NCBI GenBank assembly: GCA_002786065.1
Contig: NHNY01000002.1
Location: 1,240,001 to 1,304,000 of the forward strand
Length of the DNA: 64,000 nucleotides
Direction of reading: 5' to 3'
DNA from: Microcyclospora pomicola
Taxonomy: Eukaryota; Ascomycota; Dothideomycetes; Capnodiales
In this document: one piece after another, positions 10,882 through 22,200 of the stretch
Layout of the letters: each line of letters opens with the position of its first letter
Numbering within the stretch: position 1 is the stretch's first letter
Program-made: the position numbers and the translations under genes
The notes under the pieces: model-generated
Seen by the model: the letters and a program-made list of their open reading frames with translations, nothing else
Databases searched by the model: none
What the model was told of the DNA's origin: nothing

Positions 10882-12635
10882 TATTTCCAATAGGTAGTGA
10901 CTGTGTGGTAGTTTGTTTCCTGCCACGTATCTTAGTGAACCTTCATCAATGGCTTCCATCTGCTGGTGCCTGTACCGCTTGAGCCAGTGTCTTGTCACAA
11001 GTGGATTCAGGCAATCGTAGGTGTTTCCCAGTAGATCGAAGATTGCGCCGCATCATCTAAGACGTGTCCCATCGTGTCCCATCGTCTGGTGTCTTTCTGG
11101 CAGCCTACGAGGGCTGACGGCGGAAGGCTCCATCTTGATGAGTAGTGCGCCCGCAGCTGAAGTTGAACCAGTCCGATCTTCAGTGCTGACGGTCCGGCAC
11201 TGGCGGTGCCGATCCTTACCTACCTACACATCGACCAAGCCAAGCCAAGCCCTACCTACACGCACACACACGCGAAATCATCTATAGGTTGAGCGATCAA
11301 TCTCGGATGACAGGCCATAACATCTCCTGTGATATGCCTTCTTATATGACCGGCTGCAGTCCGCGAAACCGCTTCAACAGCGGTACTATTGACGACTCTA
11401 GGCAGTGCTATAGGAAGGAGTCGAGGGATGGGACGGACTTGGAAGGACTGTACAATAATAACTTACCGTACGCGGGAGGACCGTTGGATCGGCCAAGCGA
11501 GGATCGGACAGACCCATTCCTGCGCGCGGAGAACGGCAGCCTGGGTGGGTTTCCTTCCCATGTGTCGTCCTACATCTATCTGATCCCTCGTGTTCCTTGT
11601 GGACGTCGCTAGCAGGACGGGAGATCGCGATGGCATCCATGATGAAGAGAGTGCAGTTTCTGGGATGCTGAGTGATAATAATGCATATGCAGTACATGTA
11701 TTATTATCTCTCCTGAACGGCAGTTTCACCTTACGCAAGGACACGCGGGACGGCATCACCGTTGGTGGCTGGACCCTGACCACGTGTGGTATTCTGCGAT
11801 ATTCGATATGTCACGATAGTTTCTGCGCATAAGCAAGGGGAAGACGAGTCTGGTGCGTCTGGCTGAGATGATGAGAGCTGAGAACAGAAAGGGTGGAGAT
11901 GGAGCGTTGAGGCCGGACAGCGAGCAGGGTCAGAACGCTGCTGTGAGACCGCCGTGGTGTAGTGCTGTAGAGTACTGCACTATAACATAATCCCAGGCTG
12001 ATGCAGTATGCGTGCGCGCCGTACGCCGACCTGGCAGACGATGAAACCGTAGGTATTGGCAGAGCGTACATGACATGAAACCCATGTCCCACGCGGCGAA
12101 GGATTGCAGATGTTGGTCCTGGTCCTGAGTCAGCCCGCGGACCACGCCATCGTCGTCAGCGTTGGTAACCAGATTCGTGTGATCCTGGGCATCCCGGCTC
12201 TCCCACGCAAGGAGGACAGGCGATGGGCGTGGCGCAGGGGGTCGACGTTGGCGGGCGACGTCTTCCTGATCCGCATACCCGCTAGCCTGGGCGCCGTATA
12301 GCCCCGTTCCCTTGGACGCTGCGGAACGGTGAGAGCAGTAAGAAGCCCCGAAGCCTATTATGATGGCGAGCACAGTAGTACGCCATGCTAACAGGCCCCC
12401 CGAGTGCTAGGGATCGGGAGGAGGATGGACGGTGGACGGTGGAGGATGGAAGGGGAGAGACTGGATTCAGGGCCAGCTGGCCAGATAAAGAGTCGCTGCC
12501 TGCCCCCCGCCCACACACCACCATTTCCCATCTGACAACGTGTCTTCTCTCGCCCACCACCCACCACCCTCGCCTCCAGCCAAGTGCACAGTCATCCTCG
12601 ATTATTAGTCTTGTACTGTTGCAGCCAACCTCATC
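10882..12635. other. Intergenic, upstream of hacA
   Basis: About 1.75 kb without a supportable gene. It contains a TACC/CCTA-rich patch (11213-11262, including CCTTACCTACCTACA) related to a motif that recurs elsewhere in this window. The part just before hacA (about 12530-12635) is pyrimidine-rich (CCACCACCCACCACCC), typical of a fungal promoter or leader. Confidence 0.4.
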
Positions 12636-13907
12636 ATGGAGCTTCTTTCTCTCGCACATTCCCACGACCTCCCCCATTCCTTCTCTCCGGTTATTCACCC
12701 CTTTGACACCATGTCGTCTCCCTCCGACACCACCACCACACAGCAGTTCCTCAAACTCGAGGATCTGCACACATCATCGCCCGCATCCTCATACGACGCC
12801 TCATCACAATGCCCCGCCGGCTTCGAGAACTCGCCGGCGCCCGTGATCGTCCACTCCAAGCAGGCCAAGAAGCGGAAGTCATGGGGCCAGGAGCTGCCAG
12901 AGCCCAAGACCACTCTCCCCCCGCGGAAACGCGCCAAGACCGACGACGAGAAGGAGCAGCGCCGGATAGAACGCATCAAGCGGAATCGCGCCGCGGCTCA
13001 CAACTCGCGGGAACGAAAGCGACAAGAGACGGAGACGCTGGCCGTCGCCCTCGCTCGCGCGAATGCTGAGCTGGACGCCTACCGCAAGATCCACGGCCCA
13101 CTCCCTGCCAGCGTCGTCCTCCCCGAGGTCACCGTCAGCACCGACAGGTATGTACCGTTTGCCCCCGACATGAAGCATCAACCTCTCTAACACACTTCCA
13201 GCGCCGACACTCCCGCTCCATCATTGATCGACTCACAAAGCGTGACCGACAATGCCAGTAGCCCGGCCTCCCCTCACGACAGCGTAATGAGATATGACAC
13301 GACCACCATCAAATCCGAACCCTCCGACCACAACCTCCCCTTCCTCCTCCCACCCGCCTTCGAGAACCTCGACGCCAAATCGTCGCCTCTCCTGCCGCTC
13401 GACCTGACACAACATTCTGCTGCAATGTTGTGCGACCTGCCGTGTCGGTCGAGCCGCAGCCCGAGCAGGGACTCTCTTCTCGAACCTCTTACGACCACCT
13501 GGTGGAGTCAACTCTTCCTCACCCTCATGACTCTTCAGCTACGGAGCTGCTACAAGACTCTCTTGACAGCGCTCTGGACAACTTCGCCTTCTCAAATGGC
13601 GCGCTTGATGCAAGCTTCAGCGCACCGCTCGACTTCTCGTTCGACGACTTCATCCATGACTCCGCGTCTGTCGCGGTCGATGGCCATGGCGCAGCAATGT
13701 AATGCAGCGACTAGCTTGTCGACCCGACAGGGCGCTCTCGTAGCGCTTTCACGGCGATCTACGGATGACGGTTCTTCACGATCGAGGGCCACCGCGGCCG
13801 CGCCGAAGCAGCAGCAACAGCAAAAGCATCTTTTGAGTAGTATTCAGCGAACGGCGTTGGAGAAGGATGGGCAACGGAATGGGGATGATGGTGTCTCACG
13901 ACATTAA
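12636..13907 (+). CDS. hacA: HacA/Hac1 bZIP regulator of the unfolded protein response (unspliced form)
   Basis: HacA is the bZIP activator made when ER stress triggers Ire1 to splice its mRNA. The hallmark KKRKSWGQELPEPKT, then LPPRKRAKTDDEKEQRRIER and the basic region NRAAAHNSRERKR (N-x2-AA-x2-SR) are all present at about residues 70-130. Exons: 12636-13147 and 13202-13907, with an ordinary spliceosomal intron 13148-13201 (GTATGT...CCAG). Read without the Ire1 cut, the frame gives 405 residues ending at 13907. Removing the 20-nt Ire1 intron shifts the frame to one ending at 13702 (about 330 residues), with an acidic, Ser/Asp/Phe-rich tail fitting an activation domain. A second in-frame ATG at 12711 (MSSPSDT) is an equally possible start. 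Convergent with YAK1. Confidence 0.93.
13409..13447 (+). promoter_or_regulatory. Ire1 unconventional splice structure in hacA mRNA (20-nt intron 13423-13442)
   Basis: Two hairpins with 7-nt CNGCNGN loops, the Ire1 cleavage signature, lie back to back. The 5' hairpin has a perfect 8-bp stem (ACAACATT at 13409-13416 with AATGTTGT at 13424-13431) around loop CTGCTGC; cleavage is expected after the third loop-conserved G, position 13422. The 3' hairpin has stem CGAC (13433-13436) with GTCG (13444-13447) around loop CTGCCGT; cleavage after 13442. The excised piece is exactly 20 nt, as reported for hacA of Aspergillus and hac1 of Trichoderma, and joins two frames (HSA + VSVEPQPEQG). All of this is seen in the sequence; the splicing itself is inferred from the family. 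Confidence 0.9.
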
Positions 13908-15346
13908 AGACTACAGGGTGGCGTTACCACCGGAGTGTGGGTTGTTGACATAGATTCTTGTATCACCACCACCGCCTCCTGGAGGAAAAGGGGCTTGTCA
14001 CCTCTTGTCAATGTTGTTCATGTGCCATCCCGAACGTCAATGTAATCTGCGGTGATCCTGCTAACACCTCCCAACCACGACCTTTCTCTGCTACTGCTGG
14101 GACTGACGTCTACATCCCAAACACAAATAACAAAGACCGCGAAGGCCCGCACAGCACGCCAGATGTTGCATACCTTAGCTTGTGCATCTCAAGGAACAAT
14201 CCGCATACCTCCCACCCTCACGCATGTGCAATGCTGAAGGATGTACAGTCGACCATGCATCCTCATGCCCGCGACACCTCCAGTAGGTAAGGTAAGGTAT
14301 CTTGTCTTGTCTTTAGATGGACCCTTCCACTGCACCTTGATTACCTACCGTGTCTACCTTGCCTCACGGTCGCTTACTTACAATACTCGAGTGCTGCGTG
14401 ACATGAACAGACCAGGTGGTAGGTTAGTTGATGGAGATTGCGTTTTTCATGTTTGCATTGCAAGGTTGCTTGCTTGAGGTACCTACTTATTTGGTTGTAC
14501 CTTGAGGTAAGGTAGGCAGGGTAGGTAGGGTTGCTTGTAGGGCTGCTTGTAGGGTTGCTTGTAGTGTCTCCATATGACCTGTGGCGCGATTTCATACGCA
14601 TATGCAACGACGATTGAAAGGCGGTTGTGATTTCTGACTCCATAGAGCTAAAGAGATGGAGAGCAGACGTGGAAAGTGACGTGGATGGGGAAGGAGAGCG
14701 ATTCCCTGTAGATGTATAAGGACAAACAGTCACGTTTGAATATACGTGAACAACAGCTTGCGACGAACATAGCGCCGACATGAGCAAGAAGTCAAGTCAA
14801 GTACGATCTCACCACCGTCTGCGTTGTCACAGGCAAAAATGCGAGCGCGGCAACGGCTGGATCAAGTACATTGCCTGACAAAGTCCTGTCTCGGATCTGT
14901 CTGTCGAACATTCTAAGTAAGGACTCTTTCGCTAAGTGAATCATCAGCTGGCTTCTCCTTCTTCTCCCACCCCTATCCCCTCGCATGCGGTCGGTGGAAT
15001 AAGCTTGCTGGCTGGATGAAGTATCAGATGGTATGTTCATGGCATGTCTTACAGAGAAGTCGGTCGATATGCTGATTGCCCTCCATTGAACGGCATCCCG
15101 CCCGTCTCATGCCTGTACAGCCTGTGCTGAGTCTGCTCAACTATACCTGTCATCCGTGGACACATAGCCAGGGCTACGAACGGTGCCAACCACGCCGCAT
15201 CAGACGCTGTACATGCTTGTCATCTGCCGCCGTATGAATTTCTTTCGTTACAGTCGTATCACTGCATGCAGGCCTGTAATATCAACCACTGCTGACCATC
15301 AAAGGGCGAGTGCAAGACCACCAGGAGAGGGTCATGTTGTCACTCT
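13908..15346. other. Intergenic between the convergent hacA and YAK1 genes
   Basis: About 1.4 kb with no supportable gene. It carries several copies of the GGTAAGGTA/TAGGTAGG motif (14284-14299, 14478-14530) and a short imperfect tandem repeat of GGGTTGCTTGTAG (about 14527-14565). Confidence 0.45.
14527..14565. repeat. Short tandem repeat, unit about GTAGGG(T/C)TGCTT
   Basis: Three to four near-identical 12-13 bp units (GGGTTGCTTGTA, GGGCTGCTTGTA, GGGTTGCTTGTA) follow a GGTAGG-rich stretch in the hacA-YAK1 intergenic space. It is a minor local expansion with no coding role visible. Confidence 0.6.
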
Positions 15347-18295
15347 TCAAGCACCCGGCCAGCCACCGTTGTTGCTGTTCATGCTGGAATTTCCCGAATT
15401 CCAGCCCTCCTCCAGCGTTCGATCTTCCAACACCCGAATGAAGTTCCGATCAGCTTGCCCACCTTGTCTTGTGGCAGCCGCTCGACTGGTCCGCCGTCGA
15501 CCTCCCACATTGACGCTAGATGAAGCGTCTTGTCCGTCTGCCGGTGGTGGGTAGTATGCGGGACTGGGTTGCAGACGAATCGGGGCATTTGGATCGAGGT
15601 GGCTGACCACTCGTTGCAGAGACTGAGGGATGCCATTCCCATCCATCGTAGTGGCTCTTTGTCTTCCGGCACGTGTGGTGGCTTGTGCATAAAGATTTGA
15701 TGGCTGTTGTTGCTGCGGTGCATATGGATGAATAGCTGCAGCAGCTGGTGGCGGCTGTTGGATGATCGGCACTGGTTGCCCGTATACTGCCGCCGGGGCG
15801 TTCGCCGGATAGGGTGGCGGAGCACCTTGATGACTAGGACTGTACATATTCTGGTACATAGCAGGCGGCTGTTGTTGCTGAGGTATATGTGGACTATTCG
15901 GATACGCTGGATTCAGATGTACATTGGTATATGCGGTAGAAGCGGCTTGTTGTGCTTGCTGTGCTTGCTGCGCCTGCTGGGCTCGTTGCCTCGATAGAGC
16001 CTCGGCTTGTTGCTGTTGCTGCACGCCTGGGGCCGGTGATCGACTTGTCGTCTTCAAGCTCATCTGTGGCTGAAAGGGACCGGTAAATTTCTGCTGAGTT
16101 ATGAATGGATGCGTTCGAGCCTGCTGTGGCGTCCAGCGTTCGAGTGGGTTGATGTTGAGTAAGCCATGAACGAAATCGATAAACGCCTCACGGTTTGCCA
16201 TTTCTAGGTCTTGTCAGCACGTAAAACCTTGTCAGGATGCAGTCCGAACTCACCTCGCTCAATCTCATTCTGCTTCATGCCCTTTCGCGGCATTGGGTAG
16301 CTCCGGATGATGTCTGGCAGTCTCGTGGCCGAGAAGTACTTCTTGCTCGGTTGCTCCTTCGTCCCATGCTCACGCGAGTACACTTCCATAGACTTCAACC
16401 TCCATGTCCGTCGCCCAAACTCGTCGTGAATCTTCTCGTAAAACTCATTGGACTGCTTGCCGACCTCCAGCATCCAGTTTGGGGGAAGTCCGAGCATTTC
16501 CGTAATCCGCGAAACTTGGTTATATTCAGAAGATCCTGGAAACAGCGGCAGACCTAGAAACAGCTCAACCACGATACAACCAAGTGACCACATATCAATA
16601 GCAGCCGAGTAGGGTAGTCCCATAAGCACCTCGGGCGAACGATAGAATCGTGATTGGATGTAGGTGTACACGGTCTGACGCTCATCGCATGCCGAGCCGA
16701 AGTCGATGATCTTGATGATGGGACTCTCGAGACTAAGGAATATGTCAGTATTGGTTCCTCACTAAGATTCTTCCGCGTGCCGCAACTCACTTCTTCAACA
16801 AGATATTCTCCGGCTTCAAGTCGCAATGGATCAGCTTCGCCTTGCTCAACAAACATAAGCCGTTTAGGAGCTGCTGGGCAAACACTCTGACCAGAGTCGT
16901 GCTCAAGCCTCGGAATTGGTTCTGCTTGATTAACTCGTACAGATTGACCGACAGCAACTCAAACACCAGACACAAATGCTGTTTGTGGATGAAGGTGTCC
17001 TTCAGTCGTAAGATGTGATGGTCGTCATTCTTGTCCATACGACCGTTCAGCAAGTCCAGCACAGACACTTCCATCATACTCTGATTGAAGTATGCCGTCT
17101 TGTTCTTGACCACTTTCACCGCCACCACTTCCTGCGTCTTCAAGTTCTGGCATTTCACCACCTGTCCGAAAGTCCCCTGTCCAAGCACATCTAGGATCAG
17201 ATATCGATTCTTGTGATTCGTTTCCTCCGACCCAAGAATGTCGTTCACATATAGTATATAGTCGCTGTCCTCATTATCGAACCCATCATTCTTGACGCCT
17301 TTGCTCGGCTTTGTCAACACTCGCCGCGGATTGCGCGAAGACTCGTACTGGAAAGCGGGATTACAGATACGGTAAGTGGCCGGTAGATGCGTTGTCAAAG
17401 CCTGTAGCGGACTGATGAACCCTCCTTCCGGGTTCGCCCTTCGGAATGGGGGTTGTGCATTGACTCTTGGTTGCAATTCCGCCACGTTGTGGCATTTCGT
17501 GAATTGTGGCACTTGCGTCGTGGCTCCAGGAGTCACCGGCTGGGATTGCCGTGATGGCGGTGTTCCGTTGCCAAACACAGCATTGAGTTGCTGTGTGGCT
17601 GATTGCGGGTAGTAGTTGCTGCCGGACACGCTTGAAACATTGGACTGTAGGGGCGACAGCTGTGAGGCCGGCGAGGCATAGTATCTTTGTTGGTGGGCTT
17701 GTTGCGGCGGCTGGGTCGGGGACGCGTATTGGTTATGTCGGACTGGGGACTGCCGGGCGGAATGCTGAGGGGTGTACGAATGGTAATTGGAGGTCTGCTG
17801 CGGTTGCTGTTGCTGCTGCGGGCTCGTCATGTACGGCGATGTGGGAGAAGCGTTCATGGGCGAGTATCGCGTCGCTCTGGCCGCATCGTCCTGGTGCGCC
17901 GGTAGATACTGGGCAGACATGCGGTTGGAAGCCGGCTGTGTGTATTTCTGCTTGTTGTAGGGATCTGCGTCACCCATGTGCATGTCACCGTCCACGTCGC
18001 CATTGTACTCCATATTGCGCGCACGGTGCCCCGGTTCCTGCTGCGGCGAGGATATAGAGAGCGATGCAGTGCGGCTCGTGATCGAAGGCGGGTCGTGGTA
18101 GGACACAGCAGAAGTAGCCTGGCGCGGGTGCTGCGGTGTCGATTGGGGCGGCGGGGTTAGATCGGCGACGAGCGGTGCAGCATATCGCCCACCAGCGCTG
18201 TTGCTGTTGGCACTGCCTTGCGAGAGGGAGATGTGCGAGGAGGCGGAAGAATTGGTGCTGGTGTGGTCAAGGAGACTCGAGGGAGAGTGTTCCAT
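15347..18295 (-). CDS. YAK1: YAK1 dual-specificity (DYRK-family) protein kinase
   Basis: Exons 18295-16791, 16732-16254, 16203-15347; introns 16790-16733 and 16253-16204; about 946 residues. Yak1 is a stress and nutrient kinase antagonised by PKA. The kinase domain spans roughly residues 364-693: glycine loop LGQGTFGQVVK, catalytic Lys in VAVKVVKN, HCDLKPENILL catalytic loop, DFGSAC, and the activation segment TVYTYIQSRFYRSPEVLMG with the autophosphorylated YTY tyrosine of the DYRK class. The DYRK-type preceding box (DYILYVNDI) is present. The N-terminal 340 residues are Ser/Gln/Pro-rich and disordered. The C-terminal tail is Gln/Ala/Pro-rich with a QQA-type repeat (about 15940-15990). All exon phases agree, so the model is firm. 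The start ATG is the first in a long open frame, and an earlier non-coding exon cannot be excluded. Confidence 0.93.
15937..15990 (-). repeat. Codon repeat coding Gln-Gln-Ala runs in YAK1
   Basis: Imperfect 9-nt repeats on the minus strand code for repeated AQQ units in the disordered C-terminal tail of the kinase. Such tracts change length easily between strains and could serve as a polymorphic marker. The exact copy number should be checked in reads. Confidence 0.6.
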
Positions 18296-19221
18296 GCGCG
18301 CAACGGGCAGATTGCAGGCAGAGGTGGCAGCAGCTTAAGCGCTCGCAAAGGGCAAGGGCAGGCGGGCTGCGCGTTCCGCCGTCGACGCACCCAACCTGTC
18401 TACACAAAGTACCGTACAGCCCCTGGACGATGACGGCGGATCTGGCGGTGGTGGACAGCGGAACAGGGCTAGAAGACTGCAGGAGAGGACGGGGGTGGTG
18501 GAGGGCGGTGATGTCGCAGGAGAGAGTGGAGAGAAGAGGCCGTGGGACAATGTGGTGCGGTCGACACGAGGTGCATTGCAGTGCAGCAAGCTAACGGATC
18601 ACGCCCAACATGTCTGACACTGCACTCCTCCCCGCCAGGATTGCGATCAGTCAGATTCTACGCTCTCGTTGCTGTGATATGTCGATGTTTGCTACTGTCG
18701 TCGATAGCTTGATGTTCTACCGTATCTAGGATTTGTATAGGATGTGATAAGGAGCATGAGCATTCTCTGCTGGGATTGGTTCGCGAGGCGCAAGCATTCT
18801 TACAACATCTTGAGCACAATCAGCACGATATGTCTCGGCCAGACGCACAATGTCTCGCGGAAGGGCACACGCAAACTGGAGCATTAGGAGATTGTACATT
18901 ATCTATTTCTCCCTAATGATCCCGATTCCCATTGAAACCATCGTGCCGAGCACCCATTCGTGACGATAAATACAAGACTGATAGCGTTGGCAATCCAAAT
19001 GACTATGCTGACCCTCATGGGAATTGCCAATAGTGCAGCGGCCGAATACGCAAGGCCCAAAATGTAGGAAACGCCCGTCGCAATGCCAGCTTCGTGTGTG
19101 TATGTGCGTATGCGTGCTGAGAAAAGTCGCGGTCATCATGAGATCGAACCCAGACGTGAGCGATCTATGTACAATGCCATATTGCAGTGTCTATGCAGTT
19201 GGGCATGGCAATTCGCCCCTT
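18296..19221. other. Intergenic: YAK1 leader and 3' region of the DUF1765 gene
   Basis: The first 300 nt next to YAK1 are GC-rich and probably its leader. The rest is AT-richer, with a short CA/GT-type stretch around 19090-19125. No gene is supported. Confidence 0.4.
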
Positions 19222-22200
19222 TCACGACGGTCGTCGGAAGACTTCGACACCCATCGTCGGCGTCTCGACAAGTTTGTTGCCCGGTACGCCTTCACTCTTG
19301 CGCCGCTCGAAGAAGCTTTGGCACTCGCCCACGACCATCATCCATTCGGCTAGTGCGCGGCCACAGTAACGTGCGTGCGCGATGCTAGCGCCTTGAGGCT
19401 CAACGGCACTGAAGGAGTGAGGTGAGACAGCATCACCGGACCTTGACGAGTTCTCCTGTAGGAAGATCTGCGCAGGTAAGGGTAGACGCGGAGGCAGTAG
19501 ACGCAGGGGACCAGGAACTTGTTTGCTATTGTGATAGTCGAGCGAAAACTTGAACGTGAAGTTGCGGTGAGTTGGGGGATACGGGCTTGCCGATGTGCTA
19601 GGCGACCTCTCTGACATGTCCGCCAAAGAGGCACGTGGCTGTAAGATTTGCCCATCGTCTGTCGCCGAACGAACGAGACGTGGTTCTGGTGGGCCTGGCG
19701 GTCCCTGTCGACTCTGCGGTGCTGGTGTGGTCGTGCTTTCGGTCTTCCCGCGCGGTTTGGATCCGCCCAGCATTTTGCGGAAGAAACCTCCGATACCTTT
19801 TTCCTTCAGCTCTACTGGTTCGGACATCTCAGAAGACACCGCAGAGTCGGGTCGAGGATCCGTCTGGAGAGCGAAAGAGAGACTTGAGTATCTTCTTGTT
19901 ATCGGTCTTGGTGGACCACCACCCGGTTTCGGGACAATACCATCAAACGACATGAAGGAGCCACCCGTAGCCGCTTGCAGATCGGTACGCATGATGAGCA
20001 ATTTCCGCCCTGGAGCTGGATTACATGGGCTCGTGGCCGGCGGCAGTGTGTTCTTTCGTACTGCATCCTCACACAAATAGACGTAGTGTGACCAGGTAGA
20101 CTTGAGTCTGTCGAGCATGGTCTCGTAGATCAACAAGTCACCAGCAGATGCTTCCCCATCGTATCGACCCACGCGCCAGCATAGAAGGCGCATATAGTAC
20201 GCCCTCACCATGGGACACCAATGGTTGAATCTGCTCTCGAAAATCTCAGGATCCAACAGTAGCCCCAAGCAGAGATTGGCCTTTCTGCCGAGATCACACA
20301 CCACACTGTTCCAAATTGTATATAGGAACGCATAGAGGCGGATCTCGGTCATGGAATTGTGGCTGCTGATCATTCGTTTGCAGACGCTCTGCCAAAAAGC
20401 CGAGTTGATGATCAACCCCTCGGACTCCTTGAAATGTTCAAAACGCACAAGAATTAGTAGGGCTTCTTCCAAGAAATCAAGCAGAGTATAACAAGCCGAG
20501 TGGTCGTAAACAGATGTGCCACGCGCTGACGCATGCAGAAGATCGTTGAAGGATTCCGCGAACACTTGTTGTGCCACCGGATGCTCTCCTGATCGGTCCG
20601 AGAGGAAGTCTCGTATTAGCATTATGAGGCGATTCTCCGCCATTATTCGCACTGCATTAATCGGCGCTACTGGCAGAGCAGTAGCGACCGCATCAGGATC
20701 AGCCAAGACGTCGTCGAATTGGGCAGATGGTGTTATCGACGAGTCTTGCTGTACAGGGGCTGCGTCTCGATGGATAGTGGCGTTCAAGTTCGTCAAGATC
20801 TGTGCATGTACCAGCACCATCCCTGGAGCGCACATCCTCTCAGTCTTCGAAGCGTCGAGCGCTAAGAAATCCACAGCCAGGATATGGTAGTGCTTCACGA
20901 ATACGTAGAACAAGTCACTCTCCCGGCCAGTCCATCGATCTAGCCAGTGACCCCACCACTGTATATTCGCGGTGCCGAGCGGCAATGGAGGCGGGGTCCT
21001 TAACTTGCGCATCAATCTCATGAGGGAGACGAAACTCAACTGATGCAGAGCCGGCGGATAAGCGGGTGTGACCTTGGAGGCTGTCTGTGCGAGGTTGTCG
21101 AATTTGCCAACACCAGCCTCGGCCAATACTTTCTTAATCGTCTCCATCGGTAGATCCCATAAACGAACGAGGACATCCGCCATGCCCGGGACAAAGATGA
21201 ATGCATATGCACATGCTTTTCCACAGAATGTCACCAGACTCGCGGACGCATTCCTTAGTGACATCTTGTCAACCACAAAAGCCATCTGCGCGCTGAGATT
21301 CTGAATGAAGATGTTTCTGACATTAGAGTATACAGACTCCGTCAGGAATTCGGAGTTGATGGAGGCTAGAGAGGTAGTCGACGGGTGGTTCAATGAGCTT
21401 GACTGTCCTGCAGCTCGATCCAAGAGTGGAGCAAACTGCGGAGACTTTCTCCACTCCGGTCTTTCCATGATGCCAGAGATGCCATCCAATATAACAGGCC
21501 TATCTGTGCCCGAGATGGACTGATTGTTGCGTCCATGAAGCATCTCGATCAGTCCAGTCCACCACTTATTCAAGATGTTTGTTCTTCGGTCCAGATCCTC
21601 TGGCCTCAATGACTGGTTTGAAGGATGCGATGCGTATTGGCGGAGAAAGGGAATCAGAGCAGTACGGACCACATTCGCCTTGAATGCGGTCGATTTCGAT
21701 GAGAACTTTGTGTAATCGCCGTCCAGCGTGCGAAAGACATTCCATAATTCGTCCTTTTTCTTCGGAAGCGCGGAGCTGGAGGCTGTCGTGCGATCATTGG
21801 AGAATAATCTCGGCATTGGCGCAGCCCGATCAGGCAACGGAAGATTCGACCTGAAGGAGGGAAGTCTGTCTGTGGAGAAGGATTTGGGAAAGGCAGGCAG
21901 GGGCGGAATGATCTGCACATGGGTGATCTCAGCTCCGCGCAGACTCTCCCTGCTTGCATTTCTGAACAAGCTCTTCTTCAAGCTGAGCGATCGGCTGTGC
22001 GCAGGCCGCTTTTTATCCTGTGTTGATGGCAGGTCTGGGTCCGCCTTCTTCTCAGTTGTGACCTTCAATGATGATCGCCCTCTCAACAAGGACTTCCTGT
22101 TCCGAGACTTCTGCTTCGAGATCGAGGCCGCATCCTGGGTCTGGATCTCCGGGCTATCCAGATCTATCCTCGATATGATCTCTGTTTTCGGCGGTGACGG

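Noticed and set aside
12385-12846. 153-codon plus-strand frame overlapping the hacA start
   Set aside because: Pro/Thr/His-rich reading of the pyrimidine-rich hacA leader in another frame.
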